Notes under the pieces: generated by a model
The model's database searches: none
Told to the model about the DNA's origin: nothing
The model's input: only the letters and a program-made list of their open reading frames with translations
Shown: positions 6,528-15,256 of the stretch, piece after piece
Numbering within the stretch: position 1 is the first letter of the stretch
Layout of the letters: each line of letters begins with the position of its first letter
Origin: Clostridiales bacterium
GTDB lineage: Bacteria; Bacillota; Clostridia; Saccharofermentanales; Saccharofermentanaceae
DNA length: 38,420 nucleotides
Direction of reading: 5' to 3'
NCBI GenBank assembly: GCA_017551625.1
Contig: JAFZLF010000034.1
Coordinates: 1 to 38,420 of the forward strand
Translations under genes and position numbers: made by a program

Positions 6528-8357
6528 ATGGGAAAGAAATCGAAACAACCTTCCATAGTGGAGCAGAATGTCATAGCAGGGCGGGAGATCATCGAGAAAC
6601 ACGCGCTCTTCGGCCCGCTGGTGAACGGCAGGGAATTCTACTTCCGCCCGATCGAGTGCGCGAAGGGATTCCCCGGCGCCGCCTGCGTCACGCCTCATGG
6701 AAACATAAAGTTTAACAAGACCGCGCACCGGGAGCCGCAGGAATGGGCGTATATCTTCGCGCACTTGATGCTCCATCTTTGCCTCGGTCAGGCCAATCCC
6801 GACCACGTCAGTAAGGGCATCGACCTCCGTATCTGGAACATCGCGTGCGACATCTTCGTGACGAAGTTTCTGCACGATGTGAAGTTCCCGGGCGAGCCGG
6901 ATACTGTTGCACGTCTTGACGATTTCAAGGGAAGTCTTCGTAACGAAAAAACCATCTACGAGTACCTCTGCGAACACCGTGAGGAGATCGATCAGTACAC
7001 GTGCTTCAGTGTTTTTGGCGCGGACAAATGCGACATCGACGAGCTCGACACGATCTGGGATGCATCTACATACCGCTGGCAGAGCCGGGATCACTTCGAG
7101 AAAGCATTTTCACGGGCACTGCAAGGTTCCGTGCGAAAAGTACTTCGCACCGCGGGGACCCCTTCTTCGGACGACGGTCCTGCGGAGAACCTCGACACCG
7201 AGGCGAAGCGCGCGGCCCTGTGGTTCATCAACAGCTATCCGCTCCTCGGCGGGCTGGCCGCGCACTTCAAGGTGAAGGAAGATGCGCTTTTCTGCATGAG
7301 AAACGAGATCTCGATCGCGGCGATCGATGTCGATGCCGGGGAGATCTACGTGAATCCGGCCGCGGGTCTCAAGTCCGATGAGCTGAAGTTCGTGCTCGCG
7401 CACGAGTATCTGCATGCCGGCCTCGGTCACGCGAGAAGAAGGACAGGGCGCGATCCGGAACTCTGGAACGTGGCCTGTGACTTCGTGATCAACGGCTGGC
7501 TCACGGAAATGAGAATCGGCACCCAGCCGCAGAACGGGACGCTCTACGATGAGTCGCTCGCGGGGATGTCGGCAGAGGAGATCTACGACGAGCTCGTGCG
7601 GAACATCCGTACTTCCAGGAAACTTCAGACCCTCCGCGGCTACGGGAAGGGCGATATCATCGGCAAAGGCGAGATGATGGTCGGTACTGTCACGCTCGAC
7701 GAATACTGTAAAAGCGCCCTGATGCAGGGCCTCGAGTACCATCTGACTTCCTCGCGCGGACGGATCCCGGCGGGGCTGATCGAGGAGATCCGCGCGCTCG
7801 CGATGCCGCCGATCCCGTGGGATGTGCAGCTCGCCAAGTGGTTCGACGATTATTTCGCGCCGGTCGAGAAGGTCAGGACGTATGCGCGGCCGAGCCGCCG
7901 CCAGGCCAGTACGCCGGATATCCCGAGACCGCGGTATTATCTCTCTGAGAGCCAGACGGACGGAAGAACCTTTGGCGTGGTCATCGACACGTCGGGATCG
8001 ATGAGCGCGCACGATATCGGCATCGCGCTCGGGGCCATCGCGAGCTATGCGGACGCGAAGGATGTGCCGAAGATGCGAGTGGTCTTCTGTGACGCAGAGG
8101 CCTACGACGCCGGATACCTCTCGCCGGAGGATGTGGCCGGGAGAGTACAGGTGCAGGGGCGGGGAGGGACCGTGCTTCAGCCCGGAGTGGACCTTCTGGA
8201 AACTTCGAAAACCTTCCCGAAGGACGGCCCGATCCTCATCATCACGGACGGGGCGATCGAGGATAATCTGGTGGTCAAACGCTCGCACGCATTCCTGATC
8301 CCGAATGGCAAGCGCCTGCCGTTCCGCCCGAAGGGAAAAGTGTTCTACTACAGTTGA
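6528..8357 (+). CDS. VWA-like domain metallopeptidase protein (DUF2201 type)
   Basis: A 609-residue cytoplasmic protein. The centre holds a zinc-peptidase-like motif H292-EYL-H296-AGLGH. The C-terminus is a VWA-like domain with a MIDAS motif (D487-T-S489-G-S491) and a later ITDGAIED strand. The N-terminal region contains a second, degenerate copy of the peptidase segment: H79-LML-H83-LCLGQ then WNIACDIF, matching HEYLHAGLGH then WNVACDF. The first copy lacks the catalytic Glu. It follows the MoxR gene by 115 bp and is probably its partner. The ribosome binding site is weak (AAGAGA before ATG 6528), so the start is less certain than the domains. Whether it cleaves anything is unknown. Confidence 0.82.
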   Translation: MGKKSKQPSIVEQNVIAGREIIEKHALFGPLVNGREFYFRPIECAKGFPGAACVTPHGNIKFNKTAHREPQEWAYIFAHLMLHLCLGQANPDHVSKGIDLRIWNIACDIFVTKFLHDVKFPGEPDTVARLDDFKGSLRNEKTIYEYLCEHREEIDQYTCFSVFGADKCDIDELDTIWDASTYRWQSRDHFEKAFSRALQGSVRKVLRTAGTPSSDDGPAENLDTEAKRAALWFINSYPLLGGLAAHFKVKEDALFCMRNEISIAAIDVDAGEIYVNPAAGLKSDELKFVLAHEYLHAGLGHARRRTGRDPELWNVACDFVINGWLTEMRIGTQPQNGTLYDESLAGMSAEEIYDELVRNIRTSRKLQTLRGYGKGDIIGKGEMMVGTVTLDEYCKSALMQGLEYHLTSSRGRIPAGLIEEIRALAMPPIPWDVQLAKWFDDYFAPVEKVRTYARPSRRQASTPDIPRPRYYLSESQTDGRTFGVVIDTSGSMSAHDIGIALGAIASYADAKDVPKMRVVFCDAEAYDAGYLSPEDVAGRVQVQGRGGTVLQPGVDLLETSKTFPKDGPILIITDGAIEDNLVVKRSHAFLIPNGKRLPFRPKGKVFYYS

Positions 8358-8437
8358 AGCTTTCGGAGGCTCGCTATTGAACTCGAGTGCGTGAAAGCGT
8401 ACAATCTTTCCATATTGAACGATTGAGAGGCTTTTTG

Positions 8438-9460
8438 ATGGATCCCCTGGTCAGTGTGATTGTTCCGGTATATAACGTTTATCCGTTTTTGCAGGAAGCG
8501 CTAGACAGTGTTATCGGGCAGACGTATACCCGTTTGGAGATTCTTCTTGTAGATGACGGATCTACGGACGGGTCAGGGGAGATATGTGAGGCGTATGCCG
8601 GAAAAGATCCGCGTGTCCGTGTGATTCACCAGAATAACCTGGGAATCAGCGCGGCCCGAAACAGGGCGCTCGATACGGCATCCGGCGAAATACTTGCGTT
8701 CATGGATCCGGATGATTCTTTCGACATCCGTTTTATCGAAGAACTGCTTACTTCTATGATGCGCGAGGATGCGGATGTGGCCTTGTGTAAATATGACTAT
8801 CACTATACAACGGGTCATATGACAGACAAGGCTTCCGGAAAAACACAGCCACGGATCGCGCCCGGCTGTTATACACAAAATGAAGTGCTTTCCCTGCTGG
8901 TGGAAAACCGGATGAATCATTCTGTGTGGAATAAGCTGTATAAGAAAAAGCTCTGGGATTCGGTGCGTTTTCACGAGGACCATGTGATTGAAGATCTGGA
9001 AACCACATATAAGGTGTGCAGTTCCTGTAAGAAGATCTGTGTTCTGAAAGACGTTTTATACCATCACAGAAAGCGCTCCGGGAGTATTACTTCCTATCAA
9101 TCCAGACAGATACTGGAAGATGAGCTTCTGGCATATGATCGTACCGAATCATATGTGCGCGCCCATACTCCTTCTTTGTTTTCGAACAAACAATTGTCGG
9201 TTTTTGACCGCCTCTGTGTACAAAGTCTGCTGTCTTCTTACCCCCGATCGAAACAGTTTTCGGAGGAAGTTTCGCCGGACTACAGGGAGAACCTTAGAAA
9301 GCAGATTATTGAAAAAACAGAAAAATATGATCTTTCCGGCGCCGGCCTCCGTCTTCGGACAGGATATAAAATGATATGCAGGTGTCCGAAACTGTATGAT
9401 ATTTGCTATTCAGGCTACATGGGGATACGAATGGCCGTATTTAAGGTACGGGGACGATGA
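8438..9460 (+). CDS. Family 2 glycosyltransferase
   Basis: A 340-residue GT-A enzyme. It starts VSVIVPVYNVYPFL, with the nucleotide-binding VDDGSTDGS at about 38-46 and a DPDD metal motif near 88-91, where nucleotide-sugar donors bind. ATG 8438 is preferred over an upstream GTG because GAGAGG (8425-8430) lies 7 nt before it and the domain begins immediately. Its stop overlaps the start of the next gene (ATGA), so translation is coupled to the flippase. The pair suggests assembly and export of a surface glycan, with the transferase at the cytoplasmic face. Donor and acceptor cannot be told from sequence. Confidence 0.88.
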   Translation: MDPLVSVIVPVYNVYPFLQEALDSVIGQTYTRLEILLVDDGSTDGSGEICEAYAGKDPRVRVIHQNNLGISAARNRALDTASGEILAFMDPDDSFDIRFIEELLTSMMREDADVALCKYDYHYTTGHMTDKASGKTQPRIAPGCYTQNEVLSLLVENRMNHSVWNKLYKKKLWDSVRFHEDHVIEDLETTYKVCSSCKKICVLKDVLYHHRKRSGSITSYQSRQILEDELLAYDRTESYVRAHTPSLFSNKQLSVFDRLCVQSLLSSYPRSKQFSEEVSPDYRENLRKQIIEKTEKYDLSGAGLRLRTGYKMICRCPKLYDICYSGYMGIRMAVFKVRGR

Positions 9461-11004
9461 CGGTTTTGGATAAGAAAAGAAGTGTACTGAATATAAGTGT
9501 TTCGATCCTTTCCCGGATCCTGTTGCTCGTTGCGGCGCTTTTCGTAAGGCGTCTTCTTATTCAGAAGATCGGAAATGATGTGAATGGCCTGCATTCCTTA
9601 TATGCAGATATCATCGGTATGCTGGCCGTAGCCGAGCTGGGAATCGGCAGTGCGATCATCTATTCCATGTATAGCCCGATCGTTGGTGGGGACAGGAAAA
9701 AAGTAACCGCGTTATATGGCCTGTACAAGCGTCTGTATAGGATCATAGGAGGTGTTATTCTGGGGGTCGGACTTCTGATCACGCCTTTTCTGCCGGTGCT
9801 GATCCGTGACTATTCCGGCCTGCAGGAGAAGGTGAATGTCTACCTGACGTATATTCTTACACTTCTGTCCGTGGGGATCAGTTATTTTTTCAGCGCCAAG
9901 ACATCGCTTATCGAGGCCCATAAAGATAATTACATAACCACCGCAATCCATACGGTCTCCAAACTGATCATGTACGGCCTTCAGATGGCAGCTATCCTGA
10001 TGTGGAGATCTTTTACGATCTTCGTGGTCTGTTCGATCATCGGGACGCTGTGCATCTGGGGATTGACCGAGATCGTTGTGCGGCGTAAATATGGGGACAT
10101 CCTTTCCGATCATGCCACCCTGGACAAGGAGACGGAAAAGGAGATCATACGGAACGCGAAGGCCATGTTTCTCCATAAGATCGGCACGATCATGGTCAAT
10201 GGCGTCGACAGCCTGATCATCTCTTCTTTTATCGGGGTAGTGATCCTCGGGAAATATAACAACTATACGTTGATCGCCACGGTCGTATCCGGCACCATCG
10301 CTCTTTGTTTTACTCCGCTGACTTCGATTATCGGCCATCTGTGCGTTTCCAACGATGCGCAGAAGAAAGAACAGTATTTCCATTTCTTCTATTCCATGAA
10401 CTATGCGCTGGGATTCCTTTTCTTCCTCGGGTACTACGCGATTATAGACGGGCTGGTGACGTTTTGCTTTGGGAGCGGGCTTCAGATCGCAGGTCCTGTG
10501 GTCTTCATCATCACACTCCATTATTTCACGATGTATATGCGAAATGCCGCGCTGCTCTTCCGCAATGCATCCGGTGCTTTTTACTACGACAGATGGAAGC
10601 CGATCGTGGAGGGGATTACGAATCTGATTCTCTCTCTTCTCCTGGTGAACATATTGTCTGAAGATATGCGCATCGTAGGCGTTGTCTTCGCCACGGTCAT
10701 CACTACTCTTTTCATCTGCCATGTGGTGGAACCTTTCATTCTGTTCCGCCACGTATTCATGAGCTCGCCTCGGACTTTCTATATCCGAAACTATCTTTAT
10801 GTGGCATGGTTTTTGTGCTTCTTGATCGGTATGTCGTATATCAAGACGCGGATCAGCTCGGAGATGCCCGGCGTTTCCGGATTTCTCGCAAATGGCGCGG
10901 TCTCCGTCATACTGTCGATCGGCGCTATCGGTCTGATCTCTCTGGTGGATAAAGAGTTTCGAGGCGCTTTTCGTTCGCTGAGGCGGAATCTGAAAGTGAG
11001 CTGA
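9457..11004 (+). CDS. Polysaccharide flippase-like membrane protein
   Basis: A 515-residue polytopic protein with a dozen or more hydrophobic segments, in the MOP/Wzx-type polysaccharide export superfamily. The N-terminal stretch resembles that family (short cytoplasmic start, then ILLLVAALFVRRLLIQKIG and a conserved LGIGSAIIYSMYSP loop). It overlaps the glycosyltransferase stop by ATGA. It would move a lipid-linked glycan across the membrane. No polymerase or further transferases are adjacent, so the pathway must be completed elsewhere or the pair modifies an existing polymer. Confidence 0.82.
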   Translation: MTVLDKKRSVLNISVSILSRILLLVAALFVRRLLIQKIGNDVNGLHSLYADIIGMLAVAELGIGSAIIYSMYSPIVGGDRKKVTALYGLYKRLYRIIGGVILGVGLLITPFLPVLIRDYSGLQEKVNVYLTYILTLLSVGISYFFSAKTSLIEAHKDNYITTAIHTVSKLIMYGLQMAAILMWRSFTIFVVCSIIGTLCIWGLTEIVVRRKYGDILSDHATLDKETEKEIIRNAKAMFLHKIGTIMVNGVDSLIISSFIGVVILGKYNNYTLIATVVSGTIALCFTPLTSIIGHLCVSNDAQKKEQYFHFFYSMNYALGFLFFLGYYAIIDGLVTFCFGSGLQIAGPVVFIITLHYFTMYMRNAALLFRNASGAFYYDRWKPIVEGITNLILSLLLVNILSEDMRIVGVVFATVITTLFICHVVEPFILFRHVFMSSPRTFYIRNYLYVAWFLCFLIGMSYIKTRISSEMPGVSGFLANGAVSVILSIGAIGLISLVDKEFRGAFRSLRRNLKVS

Positions 11005-11005
11005 G

Positions 11006-11046
11006 GTGGGATATAGTGGCAGGGAAGGTGTTTCTGCCGATCCCAC
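11006..11046 (+). terminator. Stem-loop after the flippase gene
   Basis: GTGGGAT (11006-11012) pairs with ATCCCAC (11040-11046), and inside it GGCAG pairs with CTGCC (11034-11038). There is no T tract directly after it, so it may be a processing or weak termination structure. Confidence 0.4.
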
Positions 11047-11061
11047 GAGGCAAGCGAAGTT

Positions 11062-11070
11062 TGGTATAAT
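11062..11070 (+). promoter_or_regulatory. Extended -10 promoter for thyA
   Basis: TGG-TATAAT is an extended -10 element about 34 bp before the thyA start. No clear -35 is seen at 16-18 bp, as expected for extended -10 promoters. Confidence 0.6.
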
Positions 11071-11103
11071 AGTTCTTAAGATACGGCAAGGAGTTTTCTG
11101 ACG

Positions 11104-11961
11104 ATGAGCATGACAAAAGCAGACCAGTATCTGGTTTCGGATATTAAGAATATTTTCGAGAATGGCTATAAGGATATCGATCCCCGCCCGAAGTATGAGG
11201 ACGGGACGCCGGCGCATACGATCAGCGTCAATCACGTGATGCGTAAGTATGACCTGAGCCGCGGCGAGTTCCCGATCTGCACGCTTCGTAAGCAGGCGTG
11301 GAAGACGGGCATCCGCGAGATCTTCACGATCTATAAGAACCCGACCAATGTCCTGTCGGAGATGGAGGAGATGGGCGTGACGTGGTGGACGCCGTGGGAT
11401 ATCGGCGACGGCACGATCGGCCAGCGCTACGGCGCGACGGTCAAGCGCTACGATCTCGTGAACGGCCTCATCGAGAACATCAAGAAAGATCCATACGGCA
11501 GAAGGAAGATCATGTCGCTGTGGCAGGAGACGGACCTTCGTGAGACGCCCGGCCTCGCGCCGTGTGCATTCCTTACGATCTGGAACGTGCGCGGGGAGTA
11601 CCTCGATATGTGCATGATCCAGAGATCCGGCGATATGCTGACGGCCTCGGGCGCGGGCGGGATAAACGAGATCCAGTACGCCGCGCTTCTGATCATGATC
11701 GCCCGCGCCACGGGCTATGAGGCTGGCGTCTTTACGCATTTCGTGGCCAATGAGCAGATCTACGACCGTCACATCGATAACGCGCACGAGATGTTGCGCC
11801 GCGCGGAGGAGAAGGCCGCGGAAGCGGGCGCAGACGCGATGCCGATGCTGATCCTTCACAAAGAGCGCTTTTGCCGTCTGGAGGACATAAAGGTCGAGGA
11901 TTTCGAGATGACAAACTACGAGCCGATGCAGCCGCAGCTCAAGTTCGAGCTGGGGATCTGA
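11104..11961 (+). CDS. thyA: Thymidylate synthase
   Basis: A 285-residue enzyme that methylates dUMP to dTMP using methylenetetrahydrofolate. It is of the Bacillus subtilis ThyA type: DGTPAHTISV near the start, QAWKTGIREI, DGTIGQRYG and the catalytic Cys154 in LAPCAF. The substrate-binding segment is QRSGDMLTASGAGGINEIQY and a C-terminal segment is HIDNAHEM. The GAGGINEIQY stretch is somewhat longer and more glycine-rich than the usual G-x-P-F-N form. AAGGAG at 11088-11093 precedes the ATG by 10 nt. No dihydrofolate reductase gene is adjacent. Confidence 0.93.
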   Translation: MSMTKADQYLVSDIKNIFENGYKDIDPRPKYEDGTPAHTISVNHVMRKYDLSRGEFPICTLRKQAWKTGIREIFTIYKNPTNVLSEMEEMGVTWWTPWDIGDGTIGQRYGATVKRYDLVNGLIENIKKDPYGRRKIMSLWQETDLRETPGLAPCAFLTIWNVRGEYLDMCMIQRSGDMLTASGAGGINEIQYAALLIMIARATGYEAGVFTHFVANEQIYDRHIDNAHEMLRRAEEKAAEAGADAMPMLILHKERFCRLEDIKVEDFEMTNYEPMQPQLKFELGI

Positions 11962-12030
11962 GTGAACGGCCGGCTTTTAAGTTTGAGTGATTGACCGGAT
12001 CTTAAGATGACGTTTTAAGGAGGACATGTA

Positions 12031-12762
12031 GTGAATAAACTCTACGCCAGATTTGCGATCTTTCATTTCGCTTTCTGTCTCATCTTCAAGTTCGGATGGG
12101 CGCTTCTGCTGGCGCTGGTTTTTCTGTTCCTTGCCGCGATCGATTCCATCTTCCTGCCGCTGAGCCTCGCTTTTGCACTGTTTGCCGTGATCGCTGCGGC
12201 GATCGAAGCGGGGAAACTGATCCACTATATGAGAAAGAATAAAGATGATGTCGCAAAGACGATGAAGGATATAGAAACGAATCCGGAGGCATATTATGAT
12301 CCGGATAATCCGAACTGTATCCGCGGTCGGATGTGGGTCATGAAACTCAAGGAGATCCTTCACGACGGAAGTTCGGTCGAGGAAGTCGTCGCGGCTTTCG
12401 AGGACCTCTGTGAGGACATGAAGTTCGACGGCATCCTGACCGGTCGTGTGACGGCGAGGCTTTCCGATGAGGAACTTCTCGAGCGGGATCTTCTGATGTT
12501 TGAGTGTGGGACGTTCCGCAGCATCAACAACGATTTCACGATCGCGCTGACGCGCCAGTATCCCGACGGAGAAGGAGAGTTCTTCCAGTTTGTGGTGGAG
12601 ATGCATTTCGAGCCGAATAAGGAAAACTACAAGATTTTCGAGCATATGAACAGCGACAAAGTCCGCGGCGATTTCTTCGATTACATCCGCGGTTCGAAGT
12701 CGTATCGATATGCGGAGAAACATGCGTGCCGAAGTGTGCAGATCTATCTGACGCAGACGTGA
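12031..12762 (+). CDS. Hypothetical two-helix membrane protein
   Basis: 243 residues starting at GTG, supported by AAGGAGG (12017-12023) 7 nt upstream. Two hydrophobic segments occupy about residues 5-66. The rest is a charged soluble part of about 175 residues, probably cytoplasmic. No family is recognised. It contains several acidic Glu/Asp-rich helices and a region rich in aromatics (FFQFVVEMHFEP). It lies alone between thyA and the LUD gene on the same strand, and co-transcription with thyA is possible because the gap is only 69 bp. Confidence 0.75.
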   Translation: MNKLYARFAIFHFAFCLIFKFGWALLLALVFLFLAAIDSIFLPLSLAFALFAVIAAAIEAGKLIHYMRKNKDDVAKTMKDIETNPEAYYDPDNPNCIRGRMWVMKLKEILHDGSSVEEVVAAFEDLCEDMKFDGILTGRVTARLSDEELLERDLLMFECGTFRSINNDFTIALTRQYPDGEGEFFQFVVEMHFEPNKENYKIFEHMNSDKVRGDFFDYIRGSKSYRYAEKHACRSVQIYLTQT

Positions 12763-12858
12763 ACAGAGGACGCCGCCGAGGCTGGAGCGAATAGATGAGA
12801 AAACCCGTGACAGTGCTTTTCGAGCGGAAAAAGCGTCGGAAAATGGAGGAAGGTAACT

Positions 12859-13488
12859 ATGGAAGAGATGGTTTTTAAGAGAAATGAACTGCTGGCGCAG
12901 AAAGTGATCGAGGGCCTGAAGTCCCGGAATATGGATGGCTTCTATGCGGCCAATAAAGAGGAGGCGCTGGCCCGAGCGCTGGAACTGATCCCGGAGGGCA
13001 GCTCGATCTCGATGGGCGGTTCCATGAGTGTGCACGCGATCGGCCTGTCGCAGGCACTCAAAGACGGCAACTACAATTTTATCGACCGCGACGCGTATGA
13101 GGATAAGCGGGCGGCGATGCTTCTGGCCTACGATGCGGATTTCTTCCTGTCGAGTGTAAATGCCATGACCGAGGACGGCGTCCTGGTCAACATCGACGGC
13201 AACTCCAACCGCGTCTCCGCGATCGCGCAGGGCCCGAAGCATGTGCTCTTCATCGTCGGCATGAATAAGGTCTGCAAGGACATCGATCATGCCATGAAGC
13301 GTGCGCGCAATGTCGCTGCGCCGGTCAATGCCCAGCGTTTCGGTCTCGATACGCCGTGCAGCAAGACCGGCTCCTGCTTTAACTGCAAATCGCCGGACAC
13401 CATCTGCTGCCAGTTCCTGATCACTCGCTTCTCGCGGCACCCCGGCCGCATCTCCGTGATCCTCGTCAATGAGGAGCTGGGGTACTGA
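12859..13488 (+). CDS. LUD-domain (LutC/YkgG-like) protein
   Basis: 209 residues of the LUD family (lactate utilisation, formerly DUF162). Seen are SISMGGSMSVHAIG, AVNAMTEDG-like SSVNAMTEDGVLVNIDGNSNRVSAI, and GPKHVLFIVGMNKV. A C-terminal cysteine-rich tail (C-x5-C-x2-C-x6-CC) could hold a metal or Fe-S cluster. LutC works with LutA/LutB in L-lactate oxidation, but no such partners are present. Solo LUD proteins are common in Clostridia and their substrates are mostly unknown. GGAGGAAGG lies a few bases upstream of the ATG. A strong terminator follows directly. Confidence 0.85.
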   Translation: MEEMVFKRNELLAQKVIEGLKSRNMDGFYAANKEEALARALELIPEGSSISMGGSMSVHAIGLSQALKDGNYNFIDRDAYEDKRAAMLLAYDADFFLSSVNAMTEDGVLVNIDGNSNRVSAIAQGPKHVLFIVGMNKVCKDIDHAMKRARNVAAPVNAQRFGLDTPCSKTGSCFNCKSPDTICCQFLITRFSRHPGRISVILVNEELGY

Positions 13489-13521
13489 GTCTGGATTCCG
13501 TCCGATTTTTCGATTATTGCG

Positions 13522-13573
13522 AAAAGGGACGGAAATCAAACTTGTTGTTCGGTAAATATTCCGTCCCTTTTTT
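13522..13573 (+). terminator. Strong terminator after the LUD gene
   Basis: AAAAGGGACGGAA (13522-13534) pairs perfectly with TTCCGTCCCTTTT (13559-13571), with more T following. The 3' arm is also the start of the 42-bp repeat described next. Confidence 0.85.
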
Positions 13574-13663
13574 CAAGAAACGTGGAAATGGACGGAATGG
13601 GGCGTGGCGACGCTTTCCATTTTCCGTCCCTTTTTTCAAGAAACGTGGAAATGGACGGAATGG
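13559..13663. repeat. Two 42-bp direct repeats built on a terminator arm
   Basis: The same 42 bp, beginning TTCCGTCCCTTTTTTC and ending GGACGGAATGG, appears at 13559-13600 and 13622-13663 (period 63). Each copy is internally complementary at its ends (TTCCGTCC/GGACGGAA). A further GGGACGGAAAAG arm lies at about 13715-13726. The 468 bp between the LUD gene and the oxidoreductase contain this set and the TetR-type promoter, and no convincing gene. Confidence 0.85.
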
Positions 13664-13800
13664 ATGAAAATAGACCAGCTTGAGTTCCGTCTCTATAACG
13701 CATATCGTCATTTTGGGACGGAAAAGCCTAGTTATTTGCTTCTACGTTTCTACTGCCGGCAGGCGGTTCGTGCGATCTAACTTTTTTAATGCAAACAGTG

Positions 13801-13853
13801 TTGACATACTTCTCTCATGGATGTAATATAAACATGTTTATATAAACGCGTTT
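13801..13853 (+). promoter_or_regulatory. Promoter with tandem palindromic operator (probable TetR site)
   Basis: TTGACA (13801-13806) and TAATAT (13824-13829) are 17 bp apart. The perfect palindrome ATATAAACATGTTTATAT (13826-13843) overlaps the -10. A second palindrome AAACGCGTTT (13844-13853) abuts it, 14 bp from AAACATGTTT. The operon encodes a TetR protein, the natural candidate to bind here. Confidence 0.75.
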
Positions 13854-13956
13854 TCAAAAAAAACATAACGGCACGAGATCCGAGCCTGTCCAGCGCAAGA
13901 ATGCCAAGGGAGAATTGGAACTCATACGTTTTAAGACGGAAGGAAAGGTGAGAGAA

Positions 13957-14520
13957 ATGATCCTTATAGTAAATACCACGACTGATACGTCGATCACAGA
14001 TGAGATCCGCGAAGCTCTTGCTTCTGGAAATGCACTTTTCTCCACAGCGGGCGCGAAGTCCGCAGGGAAGGATGCATCCTCCGCAGCCTCAGGCTTCGAG
14101 ATCGTCGAGGCCGGCACGATGCGGATCAGCTACTGCGTCGGCTGTAACGAATGCTGGCTCAAGACGCCCGGCATCTGCGCACTGAAAGATGACTATGAGG
14201 AGATCTTGAAGAAGCTTATTCATGCCGACCAGATGTGGCTCATCACGGAAACGGCGCTGGGATTTGTGGATCACAAAGGCAAGAATATCATCGACCGGAT
14301 GATCCCGCTGGCGACGATGAACCTGCAGTTCAAAGGTAAGCAGATGCGACATATCCCCAGATACAAGCAGCGCACGGATGTCGGCATTATCTATCGGGGG
14401 GATGCCGACAGATCATTCCTGGAGAGATGGAATCAGAGAGTGACACTCAATCTGCATAGCCATTCACTGGGAGTATTCCCGGTCACAGAGAAGAAGGAGG
14501 CGATCGCATGCATGCACTGA
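13957..14520 (+). CDS. Flavodoxin-like FMN reductase-family protein
   Basis: 187 residues. An alternating strand/helix flavodoxin-like fold is suggested by MILIVNTTTDTS at the start. The cysteine motif YCVGCNECWLKTPGICALKDD (about residues 54-74) resembles the iron-sulfur flavoprotein/NADPH-dependent FMN reductase families. Such proteins bind FMN and transfer electrons from NAD(P)H. ATG 13957 is chosen over an upstream TTG at 13915 because AAGGAAAGGTGAG lies directly before it. It overlaps the next oxidoreductase gene by 13 bp. First gene of the operon behind the palindromic promoter. Confidence 0.75.
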   Translation: MILIVNTTTDTSITDEIREALASGNALFSTAGAKSAGKDASSAASGFEIVEAGTMRISYCVGCNECWLKTPGICALKDDYEEILKKLIHADQMWLITETALGFVDHKGKNIIDRMIPLATMNLQFKGKQMRHIPRYKQRTDVGIIYRGDADRSFLERWNQRVTLNLHSHSLGVFPVTEKKEAIACMH

Positions 14521-15245
14521 TCATCAACGGAAGTCCGCGGATCAAGAAATACAGCAACACAGACAAGATCCTGAGCAAATTCACGGAAGGCATGAAGGAA
14601 AGCGGGGCCACATGGGAGCAGTACGAGGTGTCGGACAGGCAGCAGTGGGATACAATGCGGGACGCCTTTTTCCGAAGCGAACATATCCTCATCGCTCTTC
14701 CTCTGTTTTTCGAGTGCATCCCCGGGCTCCTTCTGGAGTTCCTTGAGACGCTACCGGTTCCGGAAAAACTCAGTACCCCGAACCCGGAGAAGCTCAGTGA
14801 TCCGATGTGCGAAAAGCACTGTAACAATGATACAAAGATTGAGTTCTCAGCTTCTGCACCCACTTTGAGCTTTCTCCTTCAGGGCGGTTTTTCGGAAGGC
14901 ATCCAGCTTCGTTGTTGCGAAGCGTACCTGGAAATTCTCGCGGAACGACTTGGCTGCCGTTACGGCGGAACTCTTGTAAAAGGCGACAATTTTGGTATAA
15001 GATTTGATGAGAGCCAGCGCGAACGCGTCACGACTCCGTATCAGAAGATGGGCAGCATCTACGGACGCGACGGTGAACTCACTGACGAAGAATGCAGGAA
15101 GTTCACGGGCCCGGAAGTTTTTCCGGCATATATCCGCATGCTGGTGGGTGTGCTCTTTAAGACCGTGGTTAAGAAAGGCTTCATGAAGATGGCGGCGGAT
15201 TGGGGCTGCGATAGGCCGCTCGACGACCGCCCGTATGAATCGTAA
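14508..15245 (+). CDS. NAD(P)H-dependent oxidoreductase, flavodoxin family
   Basis: 245 residues beginning MHALIINGSPR, the FMN-phosphate-binding loop typical of NAD(P)H-dependent FMN oxidoreductases. The strand ILIALPLFFECIPGLLLEFLE corresponds to the second FMN contact region. The middle (about 85-115) is an unusual polar insert, ending with the GGFSEG segment. AAGGAGG at 14494-14500 is 7 nt before the ATG. It is co-transcribed with the preceding flavoprotein and the TetR gene. A TetR-controlled redox pair suggests a response to a small reactive or xenobiotic compound, but the substrate is unknown. Confidence 0.78.
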   Translation: MHALIINGSPRIKKYSNTDKILSKFTEGMKESGATWEQYEVSDRQQWDTMRDAFFRSEHILIALPLFFECIPGLLLEFLETLPVPEKLSTPNPEKLSDPMCEKHCNNDTKIEFSASAPTLSFLLQGGFSEGIQLRCCEAYLEILAERLGCRYGGTLVKGDNFGIRFDESQRERVTTPYQKMGSIYGRDGELTDEECRKFTGPEVFPAYIRMLVGVLFKTVVKKGFMKMAADWGCDRPLDDRPYES

Positions 15246-15256
15246 TAGGGAGTAGA

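Noticed and set aside
7110..8288. Minus-strand frame of 392 codons opposite the VWA protein
   Set aside because: Arg/His-rich shadow of a high-GC coding frame, with no start signals.
9712..11859. Minus-strand frame of 715 codons opposite the flippase and thyA
   Set aside because: It overlaps two confident genes antisense, and its composition (His, Arg, Asp, Gln rich) is typical of a shadow frame.
12859..13488. Part of a lutABC lactate operon
   Set aside because: No LutA- or LutB-like gene lies nearby. The LUD gene stands alone before a strong terminator.
13514..13711. Minus-strand small protein with repeated FRPFPRFLKKGTE
   Set aside because: The repeat comes from the 42-bp hairpin element, and there is no plausible ribosome binding site. 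Kept only as a repeat.
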